A DNA stretch of 64,000 nt from Chloroflexi bacterium 44-23 (lineage in GTDB: Bacteria > Chloroflexota > Anaerolineae > Anaerolineales > Anaerolineaceae). The number at the start of each line of letters is the position of its first letter. Positions within the stretch are counted from its first letter, which is position 1. Below are positions 33,809-43,576 of this stretch, piece by piece. The stretch is from positions 411,034 to 475,033 of the forward strand of contig MKUW01000006.1 of NCBI GenBank assembly GCA_001899005.1, written 5' to 3'. Below the pieces are notes generated by a model. That model ran no database searches. It saw only the letters and a list, made by a program, of their open reading frames with translations, and had not been told where the DNA came from. A program made the position numbers and the translations under genes.

Positions 33809-35608
33809 ATGGGAAAAAGCCTGATCCGCTTTTATTTAATTGGTCTGGTATTTATTGCTTTCTCAATTGCTATCGTTTATCGTCTTATCCAAATTCAGAC
33901 CGATCCTTTTTTTATTACCTTAAGTGAAACTGTTGGTAATCAAGCATCAATAAAGGTTAAAAATTTTGAACCAATTCGCGGTAATATTTATGATCGTTGG
34001 GGTAATTTACTTGCCGGTAATACTGAAGTATATGAAATCGGCGTAAATCTCAACCAGGTGGTTACCACGGACATACCTGAACTTGTTATTTATCTAAGCA
34101 GCCTGACTGGCATCGATTCTAATATGATCAGAGAAAGGGTTTCAATCCCTTATAATCCAAATCCTGAAAGCGCTGATTTTGCGGTTTTTTCAACAATTTA
34201 CAAAAACGCAACCAAAGAAATGGTCGCAAAAATTGAAGATGCACAGGCTGAAAATAGTCATTTACGGTCAATTTCATGGAATGGCCGCTTAATGAGAACT
34301 TATCCGGAAAACGAGATGGGTATCAACTTCCTGGGATTTTATACATCCGACGCTTTTTTCGGTGTAGAAAGTTTCTATAACAATTTGCTTTCAACCACCT
34401 CCACCAGTCAGATAATAAAAATGGCTCCATACGATGTGATGGCCATCCCTGAAATTCCACAAGGCGCCGGCATTGTACTTACAATCGACCGAGAAATTCA
34501 GTCGCGCGTCGAACAAATTATGGATCGTGCGATTAATGAAAATGGTGCCTCATCCGGAACAGCAATCATTATGAACCCAAAAACAGGCGAGTTACTGGCA
34601 ATGACCACCACGCCGCGTGCCAATCCCCACCAAAGTACCGGCGGAATTTTACAGCAATATCCCATCGAGCACTTTGACGGTTCAGATTTACAAACACCCT
34701 TCAACCGTGCCATCATGCAGACCTATGAGCCCGGATCAGTTTTCAAAGTGTTTACGATGGCTGCGGCACTGGATTCCGGAACAGTTGAACCCGATACGGA
34801 ATTTTTGGACACTGGCATTATCGAAATTGGCGGAATGACAATATACAACTGGGATTATGGTGCCTGGGGATTGCAAACCATGACTGGTTGCATGCAACAT
34901 TCATTGAACGTATGTATGGTTTGGCTTGCGAAGGAAATGGGAACAGAAACTTTTTATAATTATCTTTCTGCCTTTAATATCGGCAAGGAGACAAATATTG
35001 ACCTGAGTGGAGAGGTAACTTTTCCTTTCCTCTCTCCAAGCAACCCGACCCCCTTTGGTTCCGACCCCAATTTACCACGCTGGTATGATGGTATGATGGG
35101 TCCGCAAGCCTTCGGGCAGGGTGTGGCTGTTACGCCTATCCGCATGATTACATCCGCATCAGCACTGGCAAATCAAGGCAGGATGATGGCACCACATATT
35201 CAAAAAGCTATTTTACAAGATGGTCGTATTCGCTATTACAATCCAAAAATAGTCTCAACTCCCATAAAACCGCAAACTGCAAAAACGCTCACTGACATGT
35301 TAACTGTTTCATTGGAAGAAGAATCTTCCACCGCACTTGTGAATGGCTATAGCGTTGCCGGTAAGACGGGTACGGCAGAAATTCCCACCCGAAAAGGGTA
35401 CACAAGTGGCCTGACAAACGCCTCATTTGTGGGTTGGGGACCTTCCGATGATCCTCAGTTTATCGTATACATTTGGCTGGAGAAACCCACCAGTAGTATT
35501 TGGAGTTCATTGGTAACTGCACCAATCTTTCGTGAGATTGTTGAAAATCTTGTGATTATTATGAATATCCCACCCGATTCGGTTCGAATGGAGTATGCAA
35601 GCAGGTAG
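33809..35608 (+). CDS. ftsI: Penicillin-binding protein, FtsI/Pbp2B type transpeptidase
   Basis: Septal D,D-transpeptidase that cross-links peptidoglycan, anchored by one N-terminal helix (FYLIGLVFIAFSIAIVYRLI). The dimerisation domain includes EPIRGNIYDRWGNLLA. The penicillin-binding domain has the active-site Ser310 in EPGSVFKVFT, the SLN motif in MQHSLNVCM, and KTG with Lys519 in VAGKTGTAEIP. No C-terminal PASTA domain is present. I start at ATG 33809 (AAGGA seven bases upstream); a GTG at 33794 would overlap the FtsL-like gene. It acts with FtsW, encoded four genes on. Confidence 0.95.
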   Translation: MGKSLIRFYLIGLVFIAFSIAIVYRLIQIQTDPFFITLSETVGNQASIKVKNFEPIRGNIYDRWGNLLAGNTEVYEIGVNLNQVVTTDIPELVIYLSSLTGIDSNMIRERVSIPYNPNPESADFAVFSTIYKNATKEMVAKIEDAQAENSHLRSISWNGRLMRTYPENEMGINFLGFYTSDAFFGVESFYNNLLSTTSTSQIIKMAPYDVMAIPEIPQGAGIVLTIDREIQSRVEQIMDRAINENGASSGTAIIMNPKTGELLAMTTTPRANPHQSTGGILQQYPIEHFDGSDLQTPFNRAIMQTYEPGSVFKVFTMAAALDSGTVEPDTEFLDTGIIEIGGMTIYNWDYGAWGLQTMTGCMQHSLNVCMVWLAKEMGTETFYNYLSAFNIGKETNIDLSGEVTFPFLSPSNPTPFGSDPNLPRWYDGMMGPQAFGQGVAVTPIRMITSASALANQGRMMAPHIQKAILQDGRIRYYNPKIVSTPIKPQTAKTLTDMLTVSLEEESSTALVNGYSVAGKTGTAEIPTRKGYTSGLTNASFVGWGPSDDPQFIVYIWLEKPTSSIWSSLVTAPIFREIVENLVIIMNIPPDSVRMEYASR

Positions 35609-35615
35609 CAAAAAT

Positions 35616-37028
35616 ATGTTAACTTTGGCAGATATTTTGGAAGCATTAACGGCAGAACGACCAATTGCCCCCCAAATTATTACGGGGGGTGTAGTTGATT
35701 CTCGTCAGGTAATACCTGCCTCATTATTTGTCGCCATTAGAGGTGATCACGTCGATGGTCACCAATATGTGGCAGAAGCTTTTCAAAATGGTGCTCAGGC
35801 TGCACTAATCGACCATGAAATAGATTGCAATTATTCCACCATTGATCTACGTAGTGGCCATTATCCGGTTGATGCCATCATCAAAGATCAACCGGTTGCG
35901 TTATTGGTAGAAAATACAGTTCAAGCTCTCCAAACCATTGCTCATTTTTGGCGTAATCGTCTCAAAGTAAAAGTGATTGGCATTACCGGTTCGGTTGGCA
36001 AATCAACTTCCAAAGAATTAATTGCAGAAGTATTAAGTCAGAGATTTAGTGTGTTAAAAAACGCGGGCAACTTGAATAATGAGATTGGATTGCCGCTGAC
36101 TTTGTTGAAATTAAGCGAGAATCATCAACGTGCGGTTCTTGAAATGGGTTTTTATGTTGCTGGAGAAATCAAACTACTATGTGACATTGCTCAACCTGAA
36201 ATTGGTGTAATTACGAATATTGGCACAGTACATGCCGAAAGAGCCGGATCTCTGGAAGCCATTGCCCGGGGAAAAGCAGAGTTGGTTGAATCCTTGCCGG
36301 AAAATGGCGTAGCTATTCTGAATTTCGACGATCCCTTGGTCCGTAATATGGCTTCAAAAACCAATGCAAACATTTTTTTCTATGGAATCGATCCATTATC
36401 TCACCTCTGGGCGGATGAGATTGAAGGAATGGGATTGCAAGGGATTCGTTTTCGAATTCATTACAACGATGATCATATACACATTCGTGTGCCATTAATC
36501 GGCCGGCATTCGGTTCACACTGCTTTGCGGGCAGCCGCAGTAGGTATTATAGAAGGCATGTCCTGGCCAGAGATAGTGATCGGGTTACAGCAAGGGCATT
36601 CCCAATTAAGACTTGCAACGGTTACCACTTCAAGCGGTGCGCTTATACTAGACGACACTTACAACGCTTCGCCTGATTCCGTCATGGCTGCTCTCAACCT
36701 GCTCGATGAACTGCAGGGCAACAAATATGCAGTTTTAGGTGAAATGTTAGAATTGGGACCTTATGAAAAACAAGGGCATGAGTTGGTTGGAAACCGAGCA
36801 GCACAAGTAGTTAGTCGATTGATCACAGTCGGTGATAAAGCAAAAATTATCGCAGAATCTGCCAGAAACGCTGGGTTGGCCCCCACAGCAATTACCTGGT
36901 TACAAACCATTGATGAAGTTGTTGATTTATTAAAAGGTACTCTGCAACCTAACGACGTCATTTTAATTAAAGGGTCGCATGGTCTACACATGGAACAAAT
37001 TGTAAATGCATTGGAGATCGATTCATGA
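35616..37028 (+). CDS. murF: UDP-MurNAc-tripeptide D-Ala-D-Ala ligase
   Basis: Adds D-Ala-D-Ala to the UDP-MurNAc tripeptide in the cytoplasm with ATP. At 470 residues it has the three Mur-ligase domains. The ATP site is GITGSVGKSTSKELI, the acceptor-site segment is LEMGFYVAGEI, and NIGTVHAERAGS, DDTYNASPDSVMAAL and VLGEMLELG are all characteristic of MurF rather than MurE. It starts at ATG 35616, seven bases after the ftsI stop, and its end overlaps mraY by four bases. murE, which normally precedes murF, is not in this cluster. Confidence 0.96.
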   Translation: MLTLADILEALTAERPIAPQIITGGVVDSRQVIPASLFVAIRGDHVDGHQYVAEAFQNGAQAALIDHEIDCNYSTIDLRSGHYPVDAIIKDQPVALLVENTVQALQTIAHFWRNRLKVKVIGITGSVGKSTSKELIAEVLSQRFSVLKNAGNLNNEIGLPLTLLKLSENHQRAVLEMGFYVAGEIKLLCDIAQPEIGVITNIGTVHAERAGSLEAIARGKAELVESLPENGVAILNFDDPLVRNMASKTNANIFFYGIDPLSHLWADEIEGMGLQGIRFRIHYNDDHIHIRVPLIGRHSVHTALRAAAVGIIEGMSWPEIVIGLQQGHSQLRLATVTTSSGALILDDTYNASPDSVMAALNLLDELQGNKYAVLGEMLELGPYEKQGHELVGNRAAQVVSRLITVGDKAKIIAESARNAGLAPTAITWLQTIDEVVDLLKGTLQPNDVILIKGSHGLHMEQIVNALEIDS

Positions 37029-38017
37029 GTGGAACACCTTTAGCTTTAGCTCTTTCCGGAATTAGTTTTATGATGGCTGTAATTTGGGGACCTCCACTCT
37101 TACGGGTCTTACGTCATTTTAAAATTGGCAAGCTTATCAGGGTTGAGGGACCAGATTCACATATCAGCAAGATGGGAACACCAACCATGGGTGGTGTAAT
37201 GTTTATTGTCCCGGTTACCTTGTTGACACTTTTGCTAAATGCGGTTTCATTCCTGGGACTCAACGTTTTGGGTCGTTCGGTACTTCTTCCACTTTCAACA
37301 CTGATTGTATTCGGGTTGATTGGTGCAATTGATGATTGGGAGGGCGTGCGTGGCCCCCGCCAGGGAATTGGGATGCGCGCTCGAACCAAGTTCCTGCTGC
37401 AAATAATCATTGCGATCGCCATTGCGACAATCTTAAAATATGTTCTGGATGTGCCCGAGTTATTCTGGCCAGGTATCAAAGGCGAAATCAGCCTGGGCAT
37501 CTTCTATATTCCAATCGCGGTCGTCACAATTGTAGGCTTTTCGAACGCCATCAACCTTACGGACGGTTTGGATGGTTTGGCCGGCTTGATCGCTGCTACT
37601 GCTTTTACTGCTTTTGGCAGTATTGCCTTGATGCAAGGGCAAACTTTCTTGGCTCGCTTTTGTTTTACTCTGGTAGGAGCGTTATTTGGTTTTCTGTGGT
37701 TCAATGTCCACCCTGCGCAATTGTTCATGGGAGACACAGGCTCATTAGCACTTGGAGCTACACTGGGTGTGGTCGCCCTCATGACCGGACAATGGCTTTT
37801 GCTCCCCATTATTGCCATCATTCCTATTAGTGAAACATTGAGTGTTGTTTTTCAAGTTTTGTATTTCAAGATGACAGGCGGGAAAAGACTCTTTAAGATG
37901 TCCCCGCTGCATCACCACTTTGAACTATCAGGTTGGAGTGAAACTCAGGTTGTTCAGCGCTTTTGGCTGGTTAGTTTGATTGGCTCCATATTAGGGATTG
38001 CATTGGCACTTGTATGA
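37025..38017 (+). CDS. mraY: Phospho-N-acetylmuramoyl-pentapeptide transferase
   Basis: Integral membrane enzyme that makes lipid I by moving phospho-MurNAc-pentapeptide to undecaprenyl phosphate. The 330 residues show about ten membrane helices. Active-site features are GTPTMGGVMF, the DDWEG Asp pair (IGAIDDWEG), NAINLTDGLDGLAG, FMGDTGSLALG, and the HHHFELSGWSETQVV block near the C terminus. It overlaps murF and murD by four bases each (ATGA), so translation is coupled. Confidence 0.97.
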   Translation: MSGTPLALALSGISFMMAVIWGPPLLRVLRHFKIGKLIRVEGPDSHISKMGTPTMGGVMFIVPVTLLTLLLNAVSFLGLNVLGRSVLLPLSTLIVFGLIGAIDDWEGVRGPRQGIGMRARTKFLLQIIIAIAIATILKYVLDVPELFWPGIKGEISLGIFYIPIAVVTIVGFSNAINLTDGLDGLAGLIAATAFTAFGSIALMQGQTFLARFCFTLVGALFGFLWFNVHPAQLFMGDTGSLALGATLGVVALMTGQWLLLPIIAIIPISETLSVVFQVLYFKMTGGKRLFKMSPLHHHFELSGWSETQVVQRFWLVSLIGSILGIALALV

Positions 38018-39399
38018 AAACAAATTGGAAAAATCGCAATGTTTTGATCATCGGCGCGGCACGTCAAGGACTGGCATTGGCGCGTTTTCTGGTTGGGCAA
38101 GGTGCAAATGTCACACTCAATGATGGTCGTGAAGAGCGCCAATTAAGCAATGAGATTAAACAACTGGCTGGAATAACCATAGATCTTCAATTTGGAGGAC
38201 ATCCTTTATCCATTTTGCAAGGCAAAGATCTGGTATGTATATCAGGTGGGGTGCCATTGACCATTCCTCTTATCCGCAAGGCCGTAGAGCTTGGCATACC
38301 ACTTTCGAATGACTCACAAATATTTTTTGAAAGTACAGACAGCAAAGTGATTGGCATCACCGGGTCGGCAGGAAAAACAACGACCACGAGTTTGCTTGGA
38401 GAAATGGCAAAAAGGTCTGTAAAAGATCCCCAAAAGGTCTGGGTAGGCGGCAATATCGGCACACCCCTGATTGAATATGTAGAAGTCATTAAACCCGATG
38501 ATATTGTTATTGTTGAACTTTCTAGTTTTCAGTTGGACCAGATGACCATCAGCCCACAAATTGCTGTGGTTACCAACATTACCCCAAATCATCTTGATCG
38601 TCATGGCACTCTTGAAGAATATACAGCAGCAAAATCCCATATTCTTACTTACCAAAGCGCTTCTGATACCGCCATTTTAAATCATGAAGACGAGGGAGCC
38701 TGGAAGTTGCGTGGCTTGGTTAAAGGGAAACTATTTAGTTTTGGTTTAAAACCCCTCTCGCCGGAACAGGACTGTGTCTTCATTAAAAACCAGAATGTCA
38801 TAATTCAACGAGATGGCATGCAAAAAGCACTAACTTCTATTGAAGGCCTGCGTATCCTCGGGCAGCACAATCTTTACAATGTTTTGGCAGCTTGTGCAAC
38901 TGCTGAAATTATCAAGCTTCAACCGAAAGCTATTCAAGAAGCCATCAATACATTTAAAGGCGTCCCGCATCGATTGGAATTGGTATCTGAAAAACATGGT
39001 GTCCGCTGGTACAACGATTCAATTGCCACAGCACCTGAGCGCACACTGGCTGCCATTGAATCGTTTACTGAGCCCATCATTTTATTGTTGGGGGGAAAGG
39101 ATAAGAACTTGCCATGGGATCGATTGGTTCTTTCAATACATCAACAGGTTGATCATGTCGTTTTATTTGGTGCTGATGCGCAAAAAATTGAAGCAGCATT
39201 AGGCAAAAGCGATGGCATTTCACGTCCTTACAGTATTGATCGAACTTTAGGCTTGGATGACGCCATTCAGGTGGCTTACCGAATCGCACAGGCAGGGGAT
39301 GTCGTTTTACTCTCGCCGGGCGCAACCAGTTATGACGAGTTTAAAGATTTTGAAGAGAGAGGAGAGAGATTCCGATTATGCGTTCATCAACTGCCATAA
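38014..39399 (+). CDS. murD: UDP-MurNAc-L-alanine:D-glutamate ligase
   Basis: Adds D-glutamate to UDP-MurNAc-L-Ala with ATP in the cytoplasm. The 461 residues contain an N-terminal Rossmann-like UDP domain (VLIIGAARQGLALARFLVG), the P-loop GITGSAGKTTTTSLLGEM, NITPNHLDRHGTLEEY, and the C-terminal domain with GVPHRLELV, YNDSIATAPE and LLLGGKDKNLPW. All are normal for MurD. The ATG overlaps the mraY stop by four bases and the gene overlaps ftsW by 22 bases if ftsW starts at its first ATG. Confidence 0.96.
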   Translation: MKTNWKNRNVLIIGAARQGLALARFLVGQGANVTLNDGREERQLSNEIKQLAGITIDLQFGGHPLSILQGKDLVCISGGVPLTIPLIRKAVELGIPLSNDSQIFFESTDSKVIGITGSAGKTTTTSLLGEMAKRSVKDPQKVWVGGNIGTPLIEYVEVIKPDDIVIVELSSFQLDQMTISPQIAVVTNITPNHLDRHGTLEEYTAAKSHILTYQSASDTAILNHEDEGAWKLRGLVKGKLFSFGLKPLSPEQDCVFIKNQNVIIQRDGMQKALTSIEGLRILGQHNLYNVLAACATAEIIKLQPKAIQEAINTFKGVPHRLELVSEKHGVRWYNDSIATAPERTLAAIESFTEPIILLLGGKDKNLPWDRLVLSIHQQVDHVVLFGADAQKIEAALGKSDGISRPYSIDRTLGLDDAIQVAYRIAQAGDVVLLSPGATSYDEFKDFEERGERFRLCVHQLP

Positions 39400-40628
39400 A
39401 TACAAAACCAATCCAAAATCGAAAACGAATGGATGCGCTCTTATCCGGACTGGATATACCCGTGCTTTTAATTGTCGGGGCCTTACTGGCATTGGGCCTG
39501 GTTATCCTCTATTCAGCCAGCATGCCCGTGGCATTTTATTCATCAGCCCAAGTTTCTCCAATGTCGTATGTTGCCCGCCAGGCTGGCTTTGCAGCAATGG
39601 GACTTATTTTTGCTTTTTTCATCTCTTTCATTGATTATCGCAAATTACAAAAATTAATGATGCCGGCTTTGTTTGGTACCTGGATTCTTTTGGGTCTTGT
39701 ATTAGTCATTGGCACTGTTCGTCACGGTGCAACACGTACCTTTTTCAATGGCAGTGTTCAACCGTCCGAGATAGCTAAAGTTGTTTTGATACTATATCTT
39801 TCATTTTGGTTGAAAACAAAGCAAGAAAACCTAAAAAAAATCACATTTTGGGCACTTCCAATTGGATTTGTAATCGGCTTAACTCTGTTCTTACTTTATT
39901 TGGAACCAGATTATAGTGCCATCCTGACTTTGATCGCAATCAGTGGAGTCATGCTCTTCCTGGCCGACCTGGATTGGAAACAGATCATCCTGATCTTCAT
40001 GGTATCGATTCTATCGTTCGTGGGAATTATTAAAGCGACCAACACAGGCTCTGTGCGCTGGAGTCAATTCATGGCCGGTTACAAAGATCCTTATGATGCT
40101 ATCAGTCAGGTGAAGCGTTCAATTGAATCGGTTGTCAATGGTGGTTTTTTCGGTGTTGGTGTCGGTCAAGGCACAGTCAAATTTACCGGTCTCGAAGTTG
40201 GCCAATCAGACACGATTTTCACTGTTGTAGCTGAAGAAATGGGTTTACTCGGTTGTATGCTGGTTATCGGCCTGTTTTTGTTATTATTCCTGAAAGGATT
40301 AAAAATCGCAATACAATCCAGCGACATGACAGGAAAATTGATCGCTGGGGGCATTAGCATCTGGATCATCACAGAGGCTTTCCTGAATATCGCCAGTCTG
40401 GTAAATATTGTGCCAGTGGGAGGAAACACGCTTCCGTTTTTTAGTTTGGGTGGATCCAGTCTCGTTTCTATTCTGGTCGGTATTGGATTGCTCTTAAGTG
40501 TTGCTCGTATTAATCATAAAGAAATTCATTCGGAAAGGAATCCATTTAATGCGGTTGTTGATTTGCGCTGGCGGGACAGGCGGCGGGGTGTATCCCGCGC
40601 TCGCCGTTCTTCAAGCACTGGAAGGTAA
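39378..40628 (+). CDS. ftsW: Septal peptidoglycan polymerase FtsW (SEDS family)
   Basis: Glycosyltransferase that polymerises lipid II at the septum with FtsI. The 416-residue protein has about ten membrane helices. Landmarks are the Asp-containing YLEPDYSAIL, the large-loop segment QVKRSIESVVNGGFFGVGVGQG, QSDTIFTVVAEEMGLLGC and the terminal LPFFSLGGSSLVSILVGIG. Two starts are possible: ATG 39378 inside murD, or ATG 39429 (MDALLSGLDIP). The C-terminal tail is very basic (WRDRRRGVSRARRSSSTGR) and is encoded by bases that also encode the start of MurG. Confidence 0.95.
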   Translation: MRSSTAINTKPIQNRKRMDALLSGLDIPVLLIVGALLALGLVILYSASMPVAFYSSAQVSPMSYVARQAGFAAMGLIFAFFISFIDYRKLQKLMMPALFGTWILLGLVLVIGTVRHGATRTFFNGSVQPSEIAKVVLILYLSFWLKTKQENLKKITFWALPIGFVIGLTLFLLYLEPDYSAILTLIAISGVMLFLADLDWKQIILIFMVSILSFVGIIKATNTGSVRWSQFMAGYKDPYDAISQVKRSIESVVNGGFFGVGVGQGTVKFTGLEVGQSDTIFTVVAEEMGLLGCMLVIGLFLLLFLKGLKIAIQSSDMTGKLIAGGISIWIITEAFLNIASLVNIVPVGGNTLPFFSLGGSSLVSILVGIGLLLSVARINHKEIHSERNPFNAVVDLRWRDRRRGVSRARRSSSTGR

Positions 40629-41658
40629 TCTCGATGAGATATTATGGGTAGGAAGCCAGGGTGGCATGGAAGCTGAACTCGTACAAAGGCTGAAGATCCC
40701 ATTTCAGGCAATTCCCGCTGCAGGGTTGCACGGCATTGGTATTCGAACCTTGCCTGCCAATCTGGTAAAACTTGCCCGGGGTGTGGCTGCTGCCGGCCGT
40801 ATTCTTAAAGATTTTAGACCGCATGCTGTCTTATATACAGGTGGATTTATAGCCGCTCCTATGGCGTTAGTAGCCCGCCAAATCCCATCTCTGTTATTTG
40901 TCCCGGATATTGAACCCGGGATGGCTTTAAAATTTATCGCCCGTTTTGCTTCGATAATTGCTCTCACCTCCATGGAATCAGCAAAATATTTTAAACATCA
41001 TGAACGATTGATTGAAACTGGTTATCCAACCCGTTCTAATTTGCTTCCTATTGATAAAACGATTGCCAAAACTCATTTCGGGTTGAAAACTGAAAAACCA
41101 ACCATTTTGGCTTTTGGGGGTAGCAAAGGCGCGCACAGTATCAACCAGGCGCTGACAGCCATTCTTCCTGATCTTTTGGAGATTGCACAGGTGATTCATA
41201 TTAGCGGTGCATTCGATTGGCATGCTACGCAGACAATATTCCAGCAACTTCCCGTCCGGCAACAGGCTGATTACAAAATTTTCCCTTATTTGCATGAAGA
41301 AATGGGCCTGGCGTTCTCAGCATCTGATCTGGTTATTTCCAGAGCAGGGGCATCAACATTAGGCGAGTATCCTCTTTTTAAATTGCCTGCCATTTTGATC
41401 CCTTATCCACATGCATGGCGCTACCAAAAAGTAAATGCGCAATTCCTTGCCAGCCAAGGAGCTGCCATGGTAATCAACGATGAAGACCTGGCCGCTAAAC
41501 TATTCCCAGCATTAATTGAATTATTTGATAACCCCCATGAAATTACCAAAATGGGATCCAGCATGGCTCAGCTCTTACAACCCCAGGCAGCCTCAAAAAT
41601 TGCTGATTTGTTATTAGAAATCGCGGGCAAGACCCAGACAGAAAGAGGTACTGCATGA
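40549..41658 (+). CDS. murG: MurG GlcNAc transferase (lipid II synthase)
   Basis: Peripheral membrane GT-B enzyme that adds GlcNAc to lipid I. The 369 residues from ATG 40549 (AAGGAA upstream) include the acceptor-domain start LLICAGGTGGGVYPALAV, the donor-domain GGSKGAHSINQAL, the SRAGASTLGEYP motif, and PYPHAWRYQKVNAQFL. The conserved His that normally ends the GGTGGH motif is Gly here, and the HQ of the last motif is YQ. It overlaps ftsW by 80 bases and the next gene by four. The remaining motifs are normal, so it is likely active. Confidence 0.93.
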   Translation: MRLLICAGGTGGGVYPALAVLQALEGNLDEILWVGSQGGMEAELVQRLKIPFQAIPAAGLHGIGIRTLPANLVKLARGVAAAGRILKDFRPHAVLYTGGFIAAPMALVARQIPSLLFVPDIEPGMALKFIARFASIIALTSMESAKYFKHHERLIETGYPTRSNLLPIDKTIAKTHFGLKTEKPTILAFGGSKGAHSINQALTAILPDLLEIAQVIHISGAFDWHATQTIFQQLPVRQQADYKIFPYLHEEMGLAFSASDLVISRAGASTLGEYPLFKLPAILIPYPHAWRYQKVNAQFLASQGAAMVINDEDLAAKLFPALIELFDNPHEITKMGSSMAQLLQPQAASKIADLLLEIAGKTQTERGTA

Positions 41659-42194
41659 TTTCATTGAGTGTCATATTCTGGATGTATGTAATCTTGTTCG
41701 GTTTGATCGGTGCGATGCGCGGTTGGGCTCGTGAATTATTGGTTACTTTCAGCGTTATTTTGGCTCTTTTTATAATTTCTGTCCTGGAAAAATTTGTACC
41801 ATTTGTTCGTGATACTTTGCCTTTTGATTCACCAACCTCAATTTTCTGGTTACGTACCGGTTTGATTGTTCTTCTAGTTCTTTTTGGATACCAAACACCG
41901 AAATTCCCTAAAATTGCCAGCTCAGGACGGTTTGTTCGCGAAGCATTTCAAGACATACTTTTAGGATTATTTTTAGGAGCTATCAACGGTTATTTTATCT
42001 TTGGATCACTATGGTATTACCTGTCTGATGCCGGTTATCCTTTCGCAATTATTTCTGCACCTGATTACACAACTGAAATCGGAATCGCCGCAGAAAAGTT
42101 ATTGACCTTCATGCCACCCGTATTGTTAGGAGCCCCGGTAATCTACTTTGCCGTCGCAGTGGCCTTCGTGTTTGTATTGGTGGTCTTTTTATGA
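41655..42194 (+). CDS. CvpA-like integral membrane protein
   Basis: A 179-residue membrane protein with four predicted helices. The opening ...YVILFGLIGAMRGWARELLVTFSVILALFI, with a GxxRGWARE-type motif in the first loop, fits the CvpA family, named after colicin V production and also seen as MarZ-like envelope proteins. The function is not established. It is coupled at both ends by ATGA overlaps, with murG before and murC after, so it should be made together with the wall-precursor enzymes. A role at the membrane in lipid II handling or division is plausible but is inference. Confidence 0.8.
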   Translation: MISLSVIFWMYVILFGLIGAMRGWARELLVTFSVILALFIISVLEKFVPFVRDTLPFDSPTSIFWLRTGLIVLLVLFGYQTPKFPKIASSGRFVREAFQDILLGLFLGAINGYFIFGSLWYYLSDAGYPFAIISAPDYTTEIGIAAEKLLTFMPPVLLGAPVIYFAVAVAFVFVLVVFL

Positions 42195-43576
42195 GAAAAC
42201 GATTGTTTTTCATCGGGATCGGCGGCTACGGAATGTCAGCCATTGCTCGTTTGATGAATGAAATGGGTTATTCTGTCAGCGGGTCGGATCAAAAGCTCTC
42301 GCCCTTGGCTCTCGATTTACGCAAAGCAGGTATCAACGTTTATGAAGGACATCATGCCGATCACCTTGTTGGGATCGATATAGTTATACGTTCTTCTGCC
42401 ATTCCGGATGACAACCCCGAAGTATCCGCAGCACATGCATTAGGAATAGCTGTTCTCAAGCGGGCAGACTTTTTAGGTGAGGTAATGCAGAAATATATTG
42501 GAATTGCCGTGGCGGGAACTCATGGAAAAACAACCACGACAGCAATGATTGCCTGGATACTGTCAGGAATGGACCAAGATCCCAGTTATATCATCGGGGG
42601 AGTTTCTAAAAATTTAGGAACAAATGCCCATGCCGGTCAGGGTAAATACTTTGTCATTGAAGCAGATGAATACGACCGTATGTTTTTAGGATTAAAACCC
42701 CAGATCGCAGTGATTACAAATAGCGAACATGACCATCCTGATTGCTACCCTACACCCTTGGATTATCAGCAAGCCTTTTTAGCCTTTGCCAGAAAAATAA
42801 ACCCACAGGGTTTTTTGGTCATTTGTGGCGATGATGAAGGCAACCAGGCAATCATCAAACAACTAAGCGGAATAAATGTGATTACATATGGTTTTGGAAC
42901 CCACAATAACTTTCAGTCCCGAGACCTCATAATAAATTCCAGTGGGTGTTATCACTTTTCATTCGTTCAAAAAAATTCTGGCACGGAAAATCTGGTTGTG
43001 GAAGTTGACCTTTCGATCCCGGGAAAACACAATGTATTAAACGCAACCGCCGCCCTGGCGGTTGCCCAACGCAGTGATATGGATTTGAATCGCTGTGCAA
43101 GATTGCTTCATCAGTTTAGCGGTACCGGTCGCAGATTTGACCTTTATTCAGAAACAAATGGAATCACACTTATTGATGACTATGCGCATCACCCCACTGA
43201 GATTATCACTACATTGGAAGCTGCAAAAAGCCGCTACCCCAACCGAAACTTGTGGGTAGTCTGGCAACCGCACACATTTTCACGTTCCATTGCTTTGATT
43301 GATCGTTTTGCAAAAAGCTTTGAACAGGCAGATCATATTATCGTTACGCCAATTTTTGCCTCCCGAGAGAAAAATTCTGATTTTACATCGGTTGATATTG
43401 TCACCAGGATTAATCACCGCGACATAAGGACATTTGCTTCGCATGCAGAGATTTCTCATTATCTTATCAATCACTTACAAACCGGAGACGTATTATTAGT
43501 TCTATCCGCTGGAGATGCTGACGAAATCAACCCCGAGGTAGCCAGAGGATTATTGAAAAAAGAAGGTGCCCAATGA
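42191..43576 (+). CDS. murC: UDP-MurNAc:L-alanine ligase
   Basis: First Mur ligase; joins L-Ala to UDP-MurNAc with ATP. The 461 residues include the N-terminal FIGIGGYGMSAIARLM and SDQKLSP, the P-loop VAGTHGKTTTTAMI (about residues 106-119), the EADEYDRMFL and NSEHDHPDCY motifs, and the C-terminal GTGRRFD and DDYAHHPTEIITTL. These identify MurC clearly. It overlaps the CvpA-like gene and the following small ORF by four bases each. Confidence 0.97.
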   Translation: MRKRLFFIGIGGYGMSAIARLMNEMGYSVSGSDQKLSPLALDLRKAGINVYEGHHADHLVGIDIVIRSSAIPDDNPEVSAAHALGIAVLKRADFLGEVMQKYIGIAVAGTHGKTTTTAMIAWILSGMDQDPSYIIGGVSKNLGTNAHAGQGKYFVIEADEYDRMFLGLKPQIAVITNSEHDHPDCYPTPLDYQQAFLAFARKINPQGFLVICGDDEGNQAIIKQLSGINVITYGFGTHNNFQSRDLIINSSGCYHFSFVQKNSGTENLVVEVDLSIPGKHNVLNATAALAVAQRSDMDLNRCARLLHQFSGTGRRFDLYSETNGITLIDDYAHHPTEIITTLEAAKSRYPNRNLWVVWQPHTFSRSIALIDRFAKSFEQADHIIVTPIFASREKNSDFTSVDIVTRINHRDIRTFASHAEISHYLINHLQTGDVLLVLSAGDADEINPEVARGLLKKEGAQ

